Source: Cryptomeria japonica
Lineage: Eukaryota > Streptophyta > Pinopsida > Cupressales > Cupressaceae
DNA: 64,000 bases
Reading direction: 5' to 3'
Assembly: GCF_030272615.1 (NCBI RefSeq)
Contig: NC_081405.1
Coordinates: 611,007,065 to 611,071,064, forward strand
The notes under the pieces are model-generated. The model saw only the letters and a program-made list of their open reading frames with translations. It made no database searches and was not told the origin of the DNA. The position numbers and the translations under genes were made by a program. Position 1 is the stretch's first letter; the number at the start of each line of letters is the position of its first letter. Positions 22,120-34,680 of the stretch are shown here, in pieces.

Positions 22120-25100
22120 AATAAAATGTAATCGATTATTAGGAGGAAATCTTTAGTCAGATGAAGTGTTTAGATTCATATAAGAATCTATAGACACTTG
22201 ATTTATCCAATCGGTCCACTACTAATTTTTGGTTTGGTAATATCTTACTTCTTTGCAAGATTTACTTTACTGATTTACCTAGAGCTATGGATATAGGGCA
22301 TCAATTGAACCATAATTGCAGAGTTTATCCATGTATTCATAGGATTCCACATTGGCTCAAGTTAATGATTGCCTTGAGAAGTCTTGTTTTTATTGTCGGC
22401 AACGAAGTTCATTGCACCTTCCACTTCATATAATCTGGTCATTATTGTCTTCTCGTTTTCCACAAGATCAGGGCCCTTTTTATTGGAAATACATTATTAT
22501 TATTCCCACTTATGATCACAGTAAAAATAGACACATCTAAGTGTACAAGCATAGGACCGAGTGTATTAATCATCTAACTTAGGTTGTGGAGAAGATAAAG
22601 CATATCAAATTGTTGGAAAGGAATAAAATCTTGTAGCACACATAAAAGCTATTCAAACAATTTTAATAAATGGATCTTTAAAAAATTAAATAAGAAGGTA
22701 TCTTGTATTTAGTTTTGATAATTATGATGATGAATTACTGATAATGTCATGTAGAAAATAATCATGTAGGATTAGAAAATAGATGCCTTCAGTTACAAAA
22801 AGGTTTGGGTTTAGATTATTTTTAGAATATATTTATGTTTAATCTTTATTCTTTTAGATCAAACTTAAACATTGCAAGGAAGATCTAATGAATAGTTTCA
22901 GCTTGTAAATTAGGGTACCAATTTAGATAATATGTGGATTTTTGAAACATATGCCACGTTTGTAAATTTGAAGATGCATAATGATATACAATAATTAGAA
23001 AAACCTTAGTGGAAGTTTGATGGTGAATGAAATTGAATTCCACATTTCTAAATAACATGTTTAAAATCTAAAGTTGAGGACTTATATTAATTTTCAATGA
23101 TAAGAGAAATCTCCTAATTAGGTCATGTCTAATTGTCGACTAATTGAAAAACTAGAGAAGTCTTTAACACTTCTAGTTCTATAAGTCCATAGATCTTAAC
23201 AAGATTGTTAAAGTCAAATGGAAACCAAATAAGGTCAAACAACATGGCCACAAACATTGCATAGAGATATTGTAAGCATTCATCACTAAACACCCTTTAT
23301 GGTAGCTTATTGGTCTTGTAGTTCTTAAAATATCACAACTTAATGTATAATTGCTATCAATTTATATATGTAACTAAAGATATAAATTTGATTGATTTTC
23401 CTAAGTTTCATCTATCATTCATATAACCATTCTTTACATATAATCCTTGAAAAATTATGAATGTATAATCCTAGATAATGATGACTGGTTTACGGAACCT
23501 TGCCAATTATATTGAAGATGGTAATGTTATAGAATTGTGTAAACTAGTAGTTCAAACTATGTAAAACTAATAAATTATACTCTTAGAAGATAAGTACACT
23601 CTCTAGTTTTCACACCATAAATTGCACTCATTTTAGTGCATACTCCATTTGCATTTACAAGGTCTCATTTAGCAATTTGACCTTGCTTACTAACTTAGTC
23701 CAAATACCAAAAATGTTAATATTCGTATTTTGTGAAGTTGTATATTTCATTTGACATCTAACTTCATTTTACCTAGTCCAGTCATCCTCTATTTCCATGC
23801 CTCTTGGAATCCATTATTGTCATGCGACATCATCATAGTCTCAATAACATCAACCAAAAAATAAAACTACCTTGTAGGAAATAAAACTAAAACTAATTGA
23901 AATGTATACTTTTTAAATTTTTTCTCTCTCTAATTAAATTTATTTAATACACTAATCTTTCTCACTATTTAGATTGCATTAATTTCTATCTCAACTCTTC
24001 AAACACTCTCTCTCATTCCTCAATATGTCAATATTAATAATTTTTGTTTATATTTTATGTAATAAACTCTATCTTATCTTTAACTTTTTATTTTTATTAT
24101 TAAAAAATAAATCTTTGTATCCATTTGTCTCTGAAAGAGTTGTGAATTTACTTCACTCTCTTTTGGTGAGGTTCAAATTTGTTTCCTTCTTTTACTTTCT
24201 TTAGAGAGGATTGAAAAATTTGATCCCCTCTCTCTGGGTAAGGCCCATTATAATTTAAAAGGTGTATATTCTCTTTAAGTCCATCTTTATAATGATTTTC
24301 TATATTATTATTGAATCTTATTTCTCACATTTTTTTTAACCTTTTGCTATCTGTTATACATTTTATAGGCCTTAGCTCATTGGTAAACCACAATTAATTT
24401 TTTGCACACAAAAGACTATAGTGTCATTACACTAATGTACATGCATGTGCACTAGAACCCCTAGACTATAAGTACCCCAAGGTCTTAGTGTTGTAACATG
24501 TTTTTAGTTTGGCATATGAAACATAGACCATAAAACTATAAATGCCCTTGTTTATCCCCTTTTTATTCTTGATACTTGTTTTCATTATCTAACTTAAGTA
24601 TATTAGTTTAGTTCATTTTTATAAAAAACCCTAGCTATAATGTCTAATAAAATTAATTAAAGTCATTACTCAATTAGTACATATTATAGAGATTAAACTA
24701 ACTCTCCCTTAATAATGAAAATGTAACATAATTTATATCTTTTATTTTTCTGAACCTAACTATTATGGATATATATCTATTATGTTTCACTCAAATAAAA
24801 TAAAATAAATAAAACTCTAACCCAATCTAAATTGTATTATAGTGCTACCTTAAACTTCATTGGTAAATTGTAAAAGAGAAAAATATTGATCTTACGCTGA
24901 AAAATTCCTTCCTTGCCTTTATTAACCTTCACATTATATTATCTTCTTTTGTCCCATTATCAATTTTATATTACCTTGCATCCTTTTACCCACACAATCC
25001 TTGATTAACCTCTTTTTTTATATACATAGACCATGGACTCCTAAACTTCTTTCTCTCAAGATTCTATACATGTAAACAACATGGGATGTGAATTCCCTTC

Positions 25101-25184
25101 CCAATTTCTTGATTCTTACCCCTAATATAATGATGGTATAAACTTATTTCATTTCATTTATATACCTATATGTTATATGTGTAC
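22120..25184. other. AT-rich sequence upstream of the B3 gene, no supported gene
   Basis: About 3 kb without a supported gene or RNA. The first few hundred bases would contain the B3 promoter, but no convincing TATA or start context could be singled out. A 62-codon frame at 22352-22540 has no motif. Confidence 0.5.
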
Positions 25185-25220
25185 GATCCTTCATTTTTTT
25201 TAAAAAAATTTCATTTTTTG

Positions 25221-25357
25221 GGATGACCCTACAATGCAGCAGTTAGCTATGAGCCTCCTAAATGGGAGGTCTTGGGTTCGAGTCTACTCAACTAGTTGTT
25301 AGCTCTAGGGAATAGCTAAATTATTGCTTTGGCTATGGATTACCAAGAAAAAAAAAA
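25221..25357 (+). mobile_element. tRNA-derived SINE-like element
   Basis: A 137-bp unit starts GGATGACCC. It has a degenerate A-box-like stretch (AGTTAGCTATGAGCC, 25241-25255) and a good B box (GGGTTCGAGTC, 25274-25284), and ends in an A-run at 25347-25357. This is the layout of an RNA polymerase III-transcribed SINE. GATCCTTCATTTTTT occurs just after the A-run (25358) and also upstream (25185). TTCATTTTTTG lies directly against the head (25210-25220) and recurs at 25363-25373, so target-site duplication is likely although the exact copy is ambiguous. It cannot move without a LINE partner. Confidence 0.72.
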
Positions 25358-25373
25358 GATCCTTCATTTTTTG

Positions 25374-26229
25374 TGCAATTTTCCTTCTTTATGTACCATA
25401 TTCATTTTTTCCCTATTTTGTTAGAATAATTTATTACATTCATCTTCATGACTCATTAGGATAGAATTTTTTGTGAGACAACTAATTTTGTTATATTTCA
25501 ATCAGATTTTTATTCTATTCAATGACCCTTTAATTCTTGCACCATATCCCTAAAAATCTATGATGATACTTAATATCTTGTTCCACTTTTCTATCCACAT
25601 CTTCAAACCCATGGGATATTATATGGAATATTGAAGGCTTGGTATTTTCTCTCAATATGTATGAATATCCTCTTACTATAGTTCATCATAATCATTCATT
25701 AACAACTCCCATAATGCTTTTGTTGTACTTATTTACTTATCTTTGAGTGATAATGTAGATCAAATTAATATTGATCATAACTCTCCTCAACATTTACTCA
25801 TATTTTTCTTCCCCTTATCTTCATATTTATAGAAATGAGATATATATTGAGATTAAAATTGAGTATTCTAGTATCATTGATCATTTCCTTAACATTGCAC
25901 AGTTTGGCCTTGCATTATAATTTTTTTTTAAATAAATTTAAAAATTAAGTATCAATACCTCCATCTCAATAATACTATAAATAGAAGTAGTACATGGAAC
26001 CATAAAATGGTAATTAAAAAAAAAGTAAGCTAAAAAAACCAAAAAATTACCACTAAAATAATATTAAGAATACCAACATCTAAATATAGGATGAGTCCAT
26101 ACATTCAAAATATCATATTTCTTCGACCTATCATAAGAATATCATAAACAATTCACAAAATTGGGCAATCTAATTTTACTTCATTAGCTCATTTAAATAT
26201 TTATTAGGATATGTCATAACACATGAATC
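25374..26229. other. AT-rich sequence, no supported gene
   Basis: No motif, gene or organised repeat seen. Confidence 0.5.
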
Positions 26230-27700
26230 ATAAGTTATTTGTTTATGGGAGTAGGTGAGGGAGTGGGAGAAAGGGTTTTTGTAACCCTAAGTGATGGACA
26301 TGGGGAATGAAATGACAATGGCAGTGGAGAGAGTTTGAATGCTAGGGCAGGTTTCCATCTAGCTACCTATGTGGTGCTTGATTCTTTGGGAAGGTATTTA
26401 TTATCTGTCTTGTTTGAAATATTTAGTGTTGTGTTTCCATGGTTGAGCATCATTACTATATGGTGTTCATAGATTCTTCTTGAGGACTATAATGCCCTTA
26501 TTTTGGGTTAGCTGGTAAGTTTTTTTTCCATTTTTTCCCTATTTCATTTGTGGAAACTTGTTTGTTCCTGTTGTGTTTTTCTCTATTACATTTCTCCTTC
26601 CTACTTTAGTGAAGATATATTTTATTAAGAATGCTAGTGTCTAGTTGGTGTATTTTTTTCTTAGAGCAGTGCAAAGATACTTCCAATTAGATTGTGGTGA
26701 TTTCTTCTTGGGGGCTAGGGCTCCTTCTTTTCCTTGGAGTAAGGGTTCTAACATTTGATTTTTATAATGTCTAGTTGTTGGCTTCTATTTCACCTCCATG
26801 GTGACCCTTGTTCCCTCTTTCTATGCATGATGACCTTTGTTCTAAGGTTGGTCATGACTTGTTTTAGATTGTTGCTAGGTTTTTCCTTATGGGTTGTACC
26901 GATAAGAACCCTTTGCTATATTTTGGGGATTGTTGTAGATGTACCTCTACTTTTGTTAGAGCAGGGCCTATGGATGTGGGTTATATATAGGTATCTCTCA
27001 ATGGTTTCAATTGTGAAATTTCTTTAGAGGTTGAATCTACCTTTTTCTCATCTTTTGGTCGTATTGAGTTAGGTGGTGTCATTGTCTTGCTCTTAGTCCT
27101 TCTGAGGTGGATGTTTTGGAAGGTTGTTTCTCCTATTATTTTGAAGGCTGATTTTGTTGTAGATTTTATTGGGTTTTTTACTTTGTAGGTTTTTTAGGAC
27201 TTTTTTCCTAATGGGTATGGTATTTTCTAATGAGTATCTTATAATTGTTGCAGTCCTCTAGACGTAAGTTATACTTCTAACATTGGGCCTATTGAGGTGG
27301 AGCTAGATACCTTTTTTTGTTAGGCATTCTACTAGAAAAAGATTTAGGGGCGCGTTTTAGAAATTATTGGTCATTTATGTTTTTGTTCATTTCTTAGAAT
27401 GGCTAGGTGATTCTACTATTACAAGGTTTCTAGGTACCTTCCAAAATTAGTTATTTTGGTCTCTTTGTAGTCCCCTTACTTATTCAATAATGTGTCTTCT
27501 TAAGGTGGTTATATAGGTAAAAGGTTTTAGGGAGTCTTTCAAAACCCATCAATTGTTGACTCTTCTCTTGGATGCTTCAATCTTAGCTCAATGAGCTCAA
27601 TGGGCTCCTTCAGGAAGATGGTTTGAGCTTTCTTCTTAAAATTGAAAAATATAAAAATAAAAATCTAATGTGGGGTTAGGATTCATGTTTTTACTAGTTA
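26230..27700 (+). other. T/G-rich segment, possible retroposon
   Basis: The plus strand changes to a T- and G-rich composition that contrasts with its neighbours. It ends near 27640-27665 with GGTTTGAGCTTTCTTC and an A-rich stretch (AAAATTGAAAAATATAAAAA). The minus strand of the insertion at 29486-30667 has a similar composition and a similar end (GGTTCGATGCTTATCC, then TTATTAAGTCAAAA), so both may be copies of one unnamed retroposon family. The 90-codon frame at 26755-27027 is hydrophobic and not convincing as a gene. Confidence 0.3.
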
Positions 27701-28189
27701 TTATCTCCAATTAAAAGCTTATATTTCAAAAAAGGTTTTTCTCTCTTTTTGGTTTTGGTTGTCTTATTTCTCATGAGATCCTTCCTTTTCTCCTTTCTTA
27801 GGCTACTTTGTAAGGGCCTAGGCCCTCTCCTACTTTATAGAATCATAAGTTGGTCAACATATATAATTCCCTCCCACATCTCTTTTCTAAAAAAAATTAC
27901 ATTTCCAATGGAGAAGGAAAATATTTGAGAGGACATAAATTGCTATCTTAGAGGTTTGGGGATCATTTTTCTAAATTATAGAATTTAAAATATATGTGCA
28001 ACAAACATCGATAGAAGAAATGATAAACTATTATTTTTCCTAAAAATAAAATTTTATAGACCAAAACTTGGGTAATAGTTTCGTATTGTAAAGAATGTAT
28101 TCTTTGCATACTCAACATTAGGACTAAGATTGAAAAACATTTCCTTATACTCTCCCAATTAATGAGTACATTATAAAATAAAATAAAGT
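27701..28189. other. No supported gene
   Basis: Short intervening stretch without recognisable features; the Copia remnant begins to its right. Confidence 0.4.
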
Positions 28190-30872
28190 AATAACACTTT
28201 TGAAATAATTACTAGGGATAGAGAGGCCTATAGACTCATAGAAATATCTAAAAAATATTTCTTGTTCAATTTGTTAGTAGACCTATAGCCTTCTATAATG
28301 TTCCAAATTACTTCAAAATCAACCTCCCATCCTTTACCATGTTAGGAATAAAATGTTTAGTGATATCAATATGTTGTAGATCCTTGTATTAAACTTATGT
28401 TCTTTACTAAACATAGAAAACATTGACTATCATACAAAAATATAATAGCTCCATAACTTAGATCCAAATATAAACATACTTTATTCATCTAGATAGCTTC
28501 CTAATGATAATGAATAGCTACTGTGTATGAATATTTTCTGTGTAACAAAAGACTATAACCTATTTATTACTTATCCAATTAAAAAGAACCACCAAATAAA
28601 ATAAAAAGATATCAATTGGTGGATCTCTTACTGTTGAAATCCATAATCAAATTAGAATCCAAAGCTCCATGAATCATCAATAAATACCTTTTATATTTTT
28701 TATGATAAAAAAAAAATTAGACATAGGTGGCCCATATATACTTGATGACAATACTTGTTAAATAACATTAGATTAACCACAAAATGGATGAATTCAACGA
28801 CATGGTATAATTATGTCCTTGTACACTCTATAGAATAAATTACTTTTTAGCAAGACTAGCTTAAGGAACATTAACTATGGTTCTCACAAATGAGAATTTG
28901 AATGCTAATCAATTGAAAACATAGTATACATAGAAATAGGATCACATAGAGGATTTTAAGAAGATATGCTAAATCTCTCCAATACAAGGTTTAAATACTT
29001 ATAATAGTCTAGCCAAATAATTTTTGGCCCATAAATCTTCTAATATGCATCTCTAACATGAATCAGGTAACTGCTTAATCCTTAAGCACAACTTGTACAA
29101 GAACCTAATACTTTGTTTCAAAACCACACCCTTCCCATTATCAAAACAAAAGATTTTACCAACATATAGTACAATGATAAGGAACTAATCACTATACATC
29201 TTATAGTAGATGCAATAATTCAAGTTGGAGCTAAAAAGTACTAATCCTAACACATACATATAAAATTTTGGGTACTATACCATAGGTTATTGTTTAGGAT
29301 CATATGAAAGATTCATTCAACTTACAAACGAAAATTTATTTACCTTTTACAATGTATTACTTTGGTTTTTGTACATATAAATATCTTCTTTGAAATAACC
29401 ATGAACAAAACTAGTTTTTATGTTGAACTACTCAAATTCAATATTAAATTGTACTAGAAGAGCTAAAAGGAACTAAATGTATGTTTTGACTTAATAAGTT
29501 CAGGATAAGCATCGAACCATTATATAATAACCAACTGACAGACAAGAGGGATCTCACAAGTAGTGAGACAAATAAACCCGAAAAAGGCCACTCATTTTTT
29601 TTAAAATGATGCTTTTGATGGGAGCACCAAACCATCAGGAACAGGGGACCCAACTCCAAAAGATTTACATTTTCAAATAAGAGGAGTTTCAAAAACAACC
29701 TCAAACCATTTTCCAACAAGAATTCCTAGAATTGGAATGAAGGCTACCTAGGAAGGAAGCAACAAGGAACCTCCATATCAATAGGAAAAATAACAAGCTA
29801 TGAACAATAATTGGAACAAATCTAATAACAAAATCCACCTCTATTTAAGACTTGTGTGACCAAAACCATCCCTAGAATCCACCTCCATAGGATACATAGT
29901 AGAATGAAATAGAAGTCATGCACCATGGACCATTTACAACAATAAAATATTTGTTTCAAGAACACTTGAGATAATAAAGACCTCAACCAACCACCAAAAA
30001 AATAGTCTCCACCTTGATAGAAGACACACAAGGGGAAGTTGGTGTATGCTAAATTTACCCCATTGGAAGTAAAGAAAAATAGAGAAAAGAAGAGTGGGCA
30101 ACAAAAACCCCAAACATGAACACTCAACCACAAAATTGAAATCAAAACCAAAGCCTTGGCCATGGATACAAAGGGAAGGGTAACACAAATCCCAACAAAA
30201 AACCCTTACAAAATAATAGGGGTATACCAAATGAGTGATCCACCATCATCAACCAAAAAATGCCTGGTAGTCATAGCAATCCAAAGAATTATAGAAGCAT
30301 ACATAGCATAAAAAATTATCTGAGGTACTATCCCCCAAAAACACACAACCCTAGCTAGGGCAGAGACACCTAGTTGGGAAGAAAATGGAACTAGAAACAA
30401 AGGCAAGGATCACAAAGGGAGAAACCCTAGGTGTGTAGTGTTTCACAAAAATCACCATTAAATCAATACCACTAAAAAAAAACTCACACACTCCTACACC
30501 AGGCAAAATCTCTAGGACTAGCCCCAAAGTTGAGAAGAGGGACTCCCATCATAGAAAACCCACAAGAACTAGGAAGCCAAATGCCAAACCGCCCCACAAG
30601 AAAGGAGTAGAAGCATTTATTACAAAGATCTAAAGCACTAGGAAACAAAGATGGAAATGTATCCAAGAGGAACTAAATGGATGTTATATTAACAACTCAA
30701 TAAAAAAAATATCATAATCAATTTTCGAAGCTTGGTAATAACCATACAAGACCAATCTAACCTTATATTTATCAACATTACCATGTAAAATAATTTTATT
30801 ATAGGTCTTAAAAAGTTAAATAGAGTCCCTCATAAGCCCTAATAAGATAAAAAGACTTGATTCTATAATTTA
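28190..30872 (-). pseudogene. Copia pol remnant (RT to RNase H), split by an insertion
   Basis: On the minus strand, starting near 30800, the Copia RT entry block reads FKTYNKIILHGNVDKYKVRL, then GYYQASKIDYD. It breaks at 30686 and resumes at 29465 with FNIEFE and then FNIKTSFVHGYFKEDIYM, the MDVKTAFLHGDLEEEIYM block, and FSFVSxMNLSYDPKQ near 29310. Further down are faint RT and RNase H traces. The C-terminal HIDITKHFIPNMVKDGRLIL block lies near 28340, corresponding to the end of Copia RNase H. All blocks carry stops and many substitutions, so this is an old insertion. No LTR could be assigned. The split is caused by the 1.2 kb element at 29486-30667. Confidence 0.8.
29486..30667 (-). mobile_element. 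1.2-kb insertion with long target duplication, probable non-LTR retroposon
   Basis: The Copia reading frame is interrupted exactly between two copies of AGGAACTAAATG(T/G)ATGTT (29468-29485 and 30668-30685; about 21 bp with two mismatches if extended left). A duplication of this length points to target-primed reverse transcription rather than an LTR element, which duplicates 5 bp. Read on the minus strand the insert ends GAACTTATTAAGTCAAAA, an A-rich end suiting a LINE or SINE-like copy. Its hydrophobic minus frames (30666-30484, 30406-30206, 30230-29934, 29719-29444) show no RT, endonuclease or other domain I recognise, so its type beyond that is unknown. Confidence 0.7.
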
Positions 30873-31640
30873 TGTCGGTGAAGATTTTATACACTTAAAA
30901 TATTCGTCTAAGCATTGACATGAATTCTTCTATATATATCATATAAATAATCACATTTATGGTAATTTATTATCATCTATTATTTATATTTATTAATAGT
31001 TTTGATTTATCTATTTAATTAAATAATATTTTCATATTAATTAAATGGGAGACAATTCTCAATTTTCATTTACACCTCATCATTTAACTCATTCTTCAAA
31101 TTAAAAACTTCCTCATAAAATATCTATTAAATAAATTAAACAATTAATAATTAACTTTTCACAAGATAACTCCATCTTCAAATTAGAAGCTTCGTTTCTC
31201 AAAATTTAACATCATCTTATAATGGAAACTTATTCCTCACAATTATCCATTTATCAAATAGAACAATCTCTTATAATTATCTTCTCATCGATTTGAGATG
31301 GCAATTTTCTCATTTTTAGTTGAGTTGATTTATCAATCACTTCAATTAAGTTAGCTCTTTATTTTCATCCTCATTTTTGGATTTTTTTTCTCAAAAAAAA
31401 TATAAATAGTAGAATTTCTTTATCATTTCACACCACATACACAATTTATCTATCCTAATTCAAATAATAGAATTATATTATTAGGTCACATCTACATTCG
31501 AACAAGTGAATAATCATATATTTTGTGATTTTGTATGATATTGATAAAAGTGGAATTAAATTTGATTTCTTTTTTATGTTTTTAAGTTGTTTATTTTCTT
31601 TGTGTTTAAATTTCAAGACATACATGAGTGACAATGGCAT
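30873..31640 (+). other. LTR-like AT-rich segment, unassigned
   Basis: The Copia similarity stops at 30873, where TGTCGGTGAAG begins. The following 750 bases are AT-rich with repeated ATTAAATAA palindromes and a TATA-like AAATATAAATAGTAG near 31398, resembling the LTRs at 38599 and 50225. No target duplication or partner LTR was found, so this is a suggestion only. Confidence 0.3.
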
Positions 31641-32085
31641 AGACGATTACTTAGATAGTTATTATTTAAACAAAGGGGAGGATGAGTAACATGAACCATG
31701 ACGTAACAAGCAATATAAAATAATTATCCCATCTATAAAGGAATGACTAAGGATAAAATACTAATAGAAACAACATTATATGACTATAGCTACATGCATC
31801 AATATGGAAAATCTAACGCAACATTCATGTGACATAATATACTCTACTAAAGATAAAAAATGAGAAACCTATACTTATCTATCCTTCAAATTATAATAGA
31901 GTTTATTACAATAAATATACTGGAGGATGAAATTGAGCTACAGTTTATGGATAAAGGATAAGGTAAGATACCACATATTTTATATGTGGCAAGATGATAT
32001 ATTATTCAAATCAATTTTAAGAGGAAAAATATGATAACTTATAGATTTTATGACCTAACGCTAGTATTAATATATTCATGTGTTT
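31641..32085. other. No supported gene
   Basis: AT-rich DNA between the LTR-like segment and the solo LTR; a purine run AAAGGGGAGG near 31674 might be a polypurine tract but has no identifiable LTR next to it. Confidence 0.35.
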
Positions 32086-32090
32086 GAAGG

Positions 32091-33274
32091 TGTAAAGTGG
32101 AAAATTGAACCCTAGTGACTCCCCCACCTAGGAGAGAGAAAGGAAGTCACTAGGATGATTTTCACTTGGAAGAAACTTTACATTCAAAAGAGGGACTTGA
32201 ATCCACTAGATCCAAATCCAAGGGGAACAAGGATATGAATTCCAAGTGGACTGAAAGGGTTAGAAAGTGATTTGCCCTATTTTGTAAATAGATATGTTGA
32301 CTTGTTGGTTATGTAGAAAAGGGAGATAAAATCGATGAAACAAGGAGCTACTGGTTCGATATCGCATTGTAACTTCAGATCTGAGATATTCAAACTGATA
32401 CAGATTTGCCCTACAAATTTGGAGAAAAGTTGTCAGGACCGTGCTAAAAGTGTATGCGGTCCTCTAAAAAATTCGCACGTCGAAAAGGGTTTTTCTGTCT
32501 CTGTAAATGGAGTCCAATCCTACAATTACAGTTGTGCACCTACAGCCTACATGCAAAAAAGAAATGAAGAAGGGTTGTGGATAGGGTTTGCCTTAGTCAA
32601 GCCCCAGTTGAGGAATAAAACTTGAAAGAAAGTAATTGCAAATGCTTAAATATAAATAATGGAAATGTATACCTTGTAGATTTGCAATTGATGATGATGA
32701 TTGCTTTGCTTCTTGAATGTAATCACAAATGTGGTATGAAATGGCATGTAACATGACAAAACCCTAACACACACACATGCTTGCAAACAAATGTTGTAAT
32801 GTTGCTCCAATGGATGAATGAAGAAGACACATGAAGAAGAAGACATGAATGCTTGATGAAGACCTTTCACTGGAATTTTTCTTATTATCCTTATCTTGCC
32901 TATTTTTTCTTTTTTTGTCCATTCATAAAATGAGGGAATTGAATCTCCTTTTATACATGCTCGAGAGAATTAATTTTCATCCATCAAAGGCTGACAAAGG
33001 GAGATTTAAATCCCCTAAGAGAAGATTAAGCAAAAGGGGTCGGATGGACCCATCTTAGGGCCACCTTAAGAGGGGGGGATAGGGGCACCACACCCCTGCC
33101 CTGCCCTATTTTAGGGCCCGAACAGGGTCATGAGGTAGCATAAGAGCTGAAACAAGGGGATACTTAGGATGAAGGTGTAGAGAGAGGTCTCAGTCGAGTA
33201 GAGAAATGTAGTTGCATAAGTGAGGGCCTAAAATATGGTCTAAATTGCTGGGGTCGAAATTTTAGGACACTATA
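32091..33274 (-). mobile_element. Solo LTR, same family as the 42.8-48.9 kb Gypsy element
   Basis: A perfect 5-bp duplication GAAGG flanks it (32086-32090 and 33275-33279), with ends TGTAAAGTGG and CACTATA (the last CA changed to TA). Its minus strand aligns by eye with the LTRs at 42773 and 47650. ATGCCATTTCATACCACATT and GTGATTACATTCAA near 32740 correspond to ATGCCATTTCATACAACATT and GTGATTACATTCAA near 43350. GGGGCTTGACTAAGGCAAACCC near 32600 corresponds to GGGGTTTGACTTAGGAAAACCC near 43483. No interior or partner LTR adjoins, so it is a recombination-derived solo LTR. The frame at 32335-32625 lies inside it and is not a gene. Confidence 0.88.
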
Positions 33275-33319
33275 GAAGGAACAAAAATATTATAATAATG
33301 AATCAAAAAATAGTCCTCT

Positions 33320-34680
33320 TCCATCTTATGGCTTCCTGCTCATCCTCATGCTCCTTTAATTCAAACCTCTATCTTTCGGCCTTGATGAATGGCGGTAACA
33401 AATTCCTTGGTAATGGTTCTCTTAGCAGTGGCTCTCGTATTTTTAAAATTGGTGGTAGATATTTTCAACTGAACGTCATTACCCTCATAGAAAACTCTAC
33501 CTACTACATTAACTATTAATTCTTGTACTGATTCTTTGCTAAAGAACTCTTTTCCTAACCTTCTCCATAAACCCTTAAGGGGTTCCTCTACCCAACCTAT
33601 GAGATGCATCGCATGTTCTTTGTTTGTTTTAAAGGTGGTGTTGGGAAAGGAGGTGGCTAGTTTTCATATTTTGAAAAGCCAACACTTATCATTTATAGAT
33701 TTAACAATATGTGGCCATCTCTTCTAGCATTTCAATCCTAGATCTCTAAACATTGGAACCCACAAGTGTCAAGTGAAAAATAATCCATGTACTCTTGGTT
33801 TCTTTGTAATTTTATTTGACACCACAAATGTTAGGGATGCTATTTTGTTTTTGGGTGTTTAGAAATAGGGTTCACATGCACTATATCTTTGACCTTGGAC
33901 ACCCTCCTTCAATCTCCTTATGGATCCTATTAAGTTTTCACTGACCTAGGTCAGGCTCTCCAACCTCATTCACTTTTGTTGCACTACTACATATGAAACT
34001 ATTGGTAACAGGCTATGCGGTTTATCAAAGTTGGTCACCCTAATACAAGTTTCTTCTTCCACAACTCATTTGAAAATATTTTAGTAGGTTTCAACCTCTC
34101 CAAATGGATATTTATTGATATCACTCTTAAGGTTGCAGAGTTGTAATGGATACAGACCCTATATTATGAAGGGATCTCATTCAAGTGAAGATGTTGCCTT
34201 GCAACTAGTAACTTATCCTCTTCTGGTCCTCATAGTTCTCATCTTCATTTCTCCCCTATCAAGTGGAAGATCTTGAACAATTCCATTTCATGGAGAACTT
34301 AGTGGAATAAAACTTTGCATCAAAATTCCCTACAAAATTAATGCCCCCTCTTTGATGGAAATGTATGCTCTGGTAGATCACTTGAACTCAGCTTTAGAGG
34401 CTTCTATCTAGATGTCGCCTATCTCGATGGTTGATATTGTTCCTATTGTGGTAGTACATTCTCCTAGCTCTATATTGGTTAGTGTTAAGAGTTTTCCAGA
34501 AGCTTCTGGAGCTTCTCTATCAAGTATTGGCCTCATTCCTTCTATAATCCTTAATTCCCTCTCTCTAGATTGCCAAATCCCCCTTTTGGATTTTGTGGCT
34601 CACCTTTCTTACTCATTTTCTACTTTTGAGGTTTCTACTACCACTACTCCCATTGATTTTATAGAGAATGAAGTTTAATT
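33320..34680 (+). pseudogene. LINE ORF1 remnant (DUF4283)
   Basis: Around 33735-34020 the plus strand reads NNPCTLGFFVILFDTTNVRD, then GSHALYL, PWTPSFNLLMDPIKFSLT, VRLSNLIHF and YETIGNRLCG. This is the DUF4283 layout (a hydrophobic FF block, a PWxPxFxP block, VRLxNLxxxF and IGxxLG). The same layout occurs on the minus strand near 17300-17560. It is interrupted by TAG and TGA stops. The downstream Ser/Pro-rich frame 34412-34678 probably belongs to the ORF1 C-terminus. No ORF2 follows, so only the 5' part survives. Upstream, the 82-codon minus frame at 33609-33361 is a shadow. Confidence 0.68.

Noticed and set aside
25221-25357. A functional tRNA gene
   Set aside because: Only the B box is convincing; the sequence does not fold into a cloverleaf by inspection and ends in an A-tail.
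29444-30666. Series of hydrophobic minus-strand frames resembling membrane proteins
   Set aside because: They are short, overlap in different frames, and come from a T-rich strand, which yields Phe/Leu/Val-rich peptides by composition; no conserved motif.
32335-32625. 96-codon frame with balanced composition
   Set aside because: It lies inside a solo LTR with perfect target duplication.
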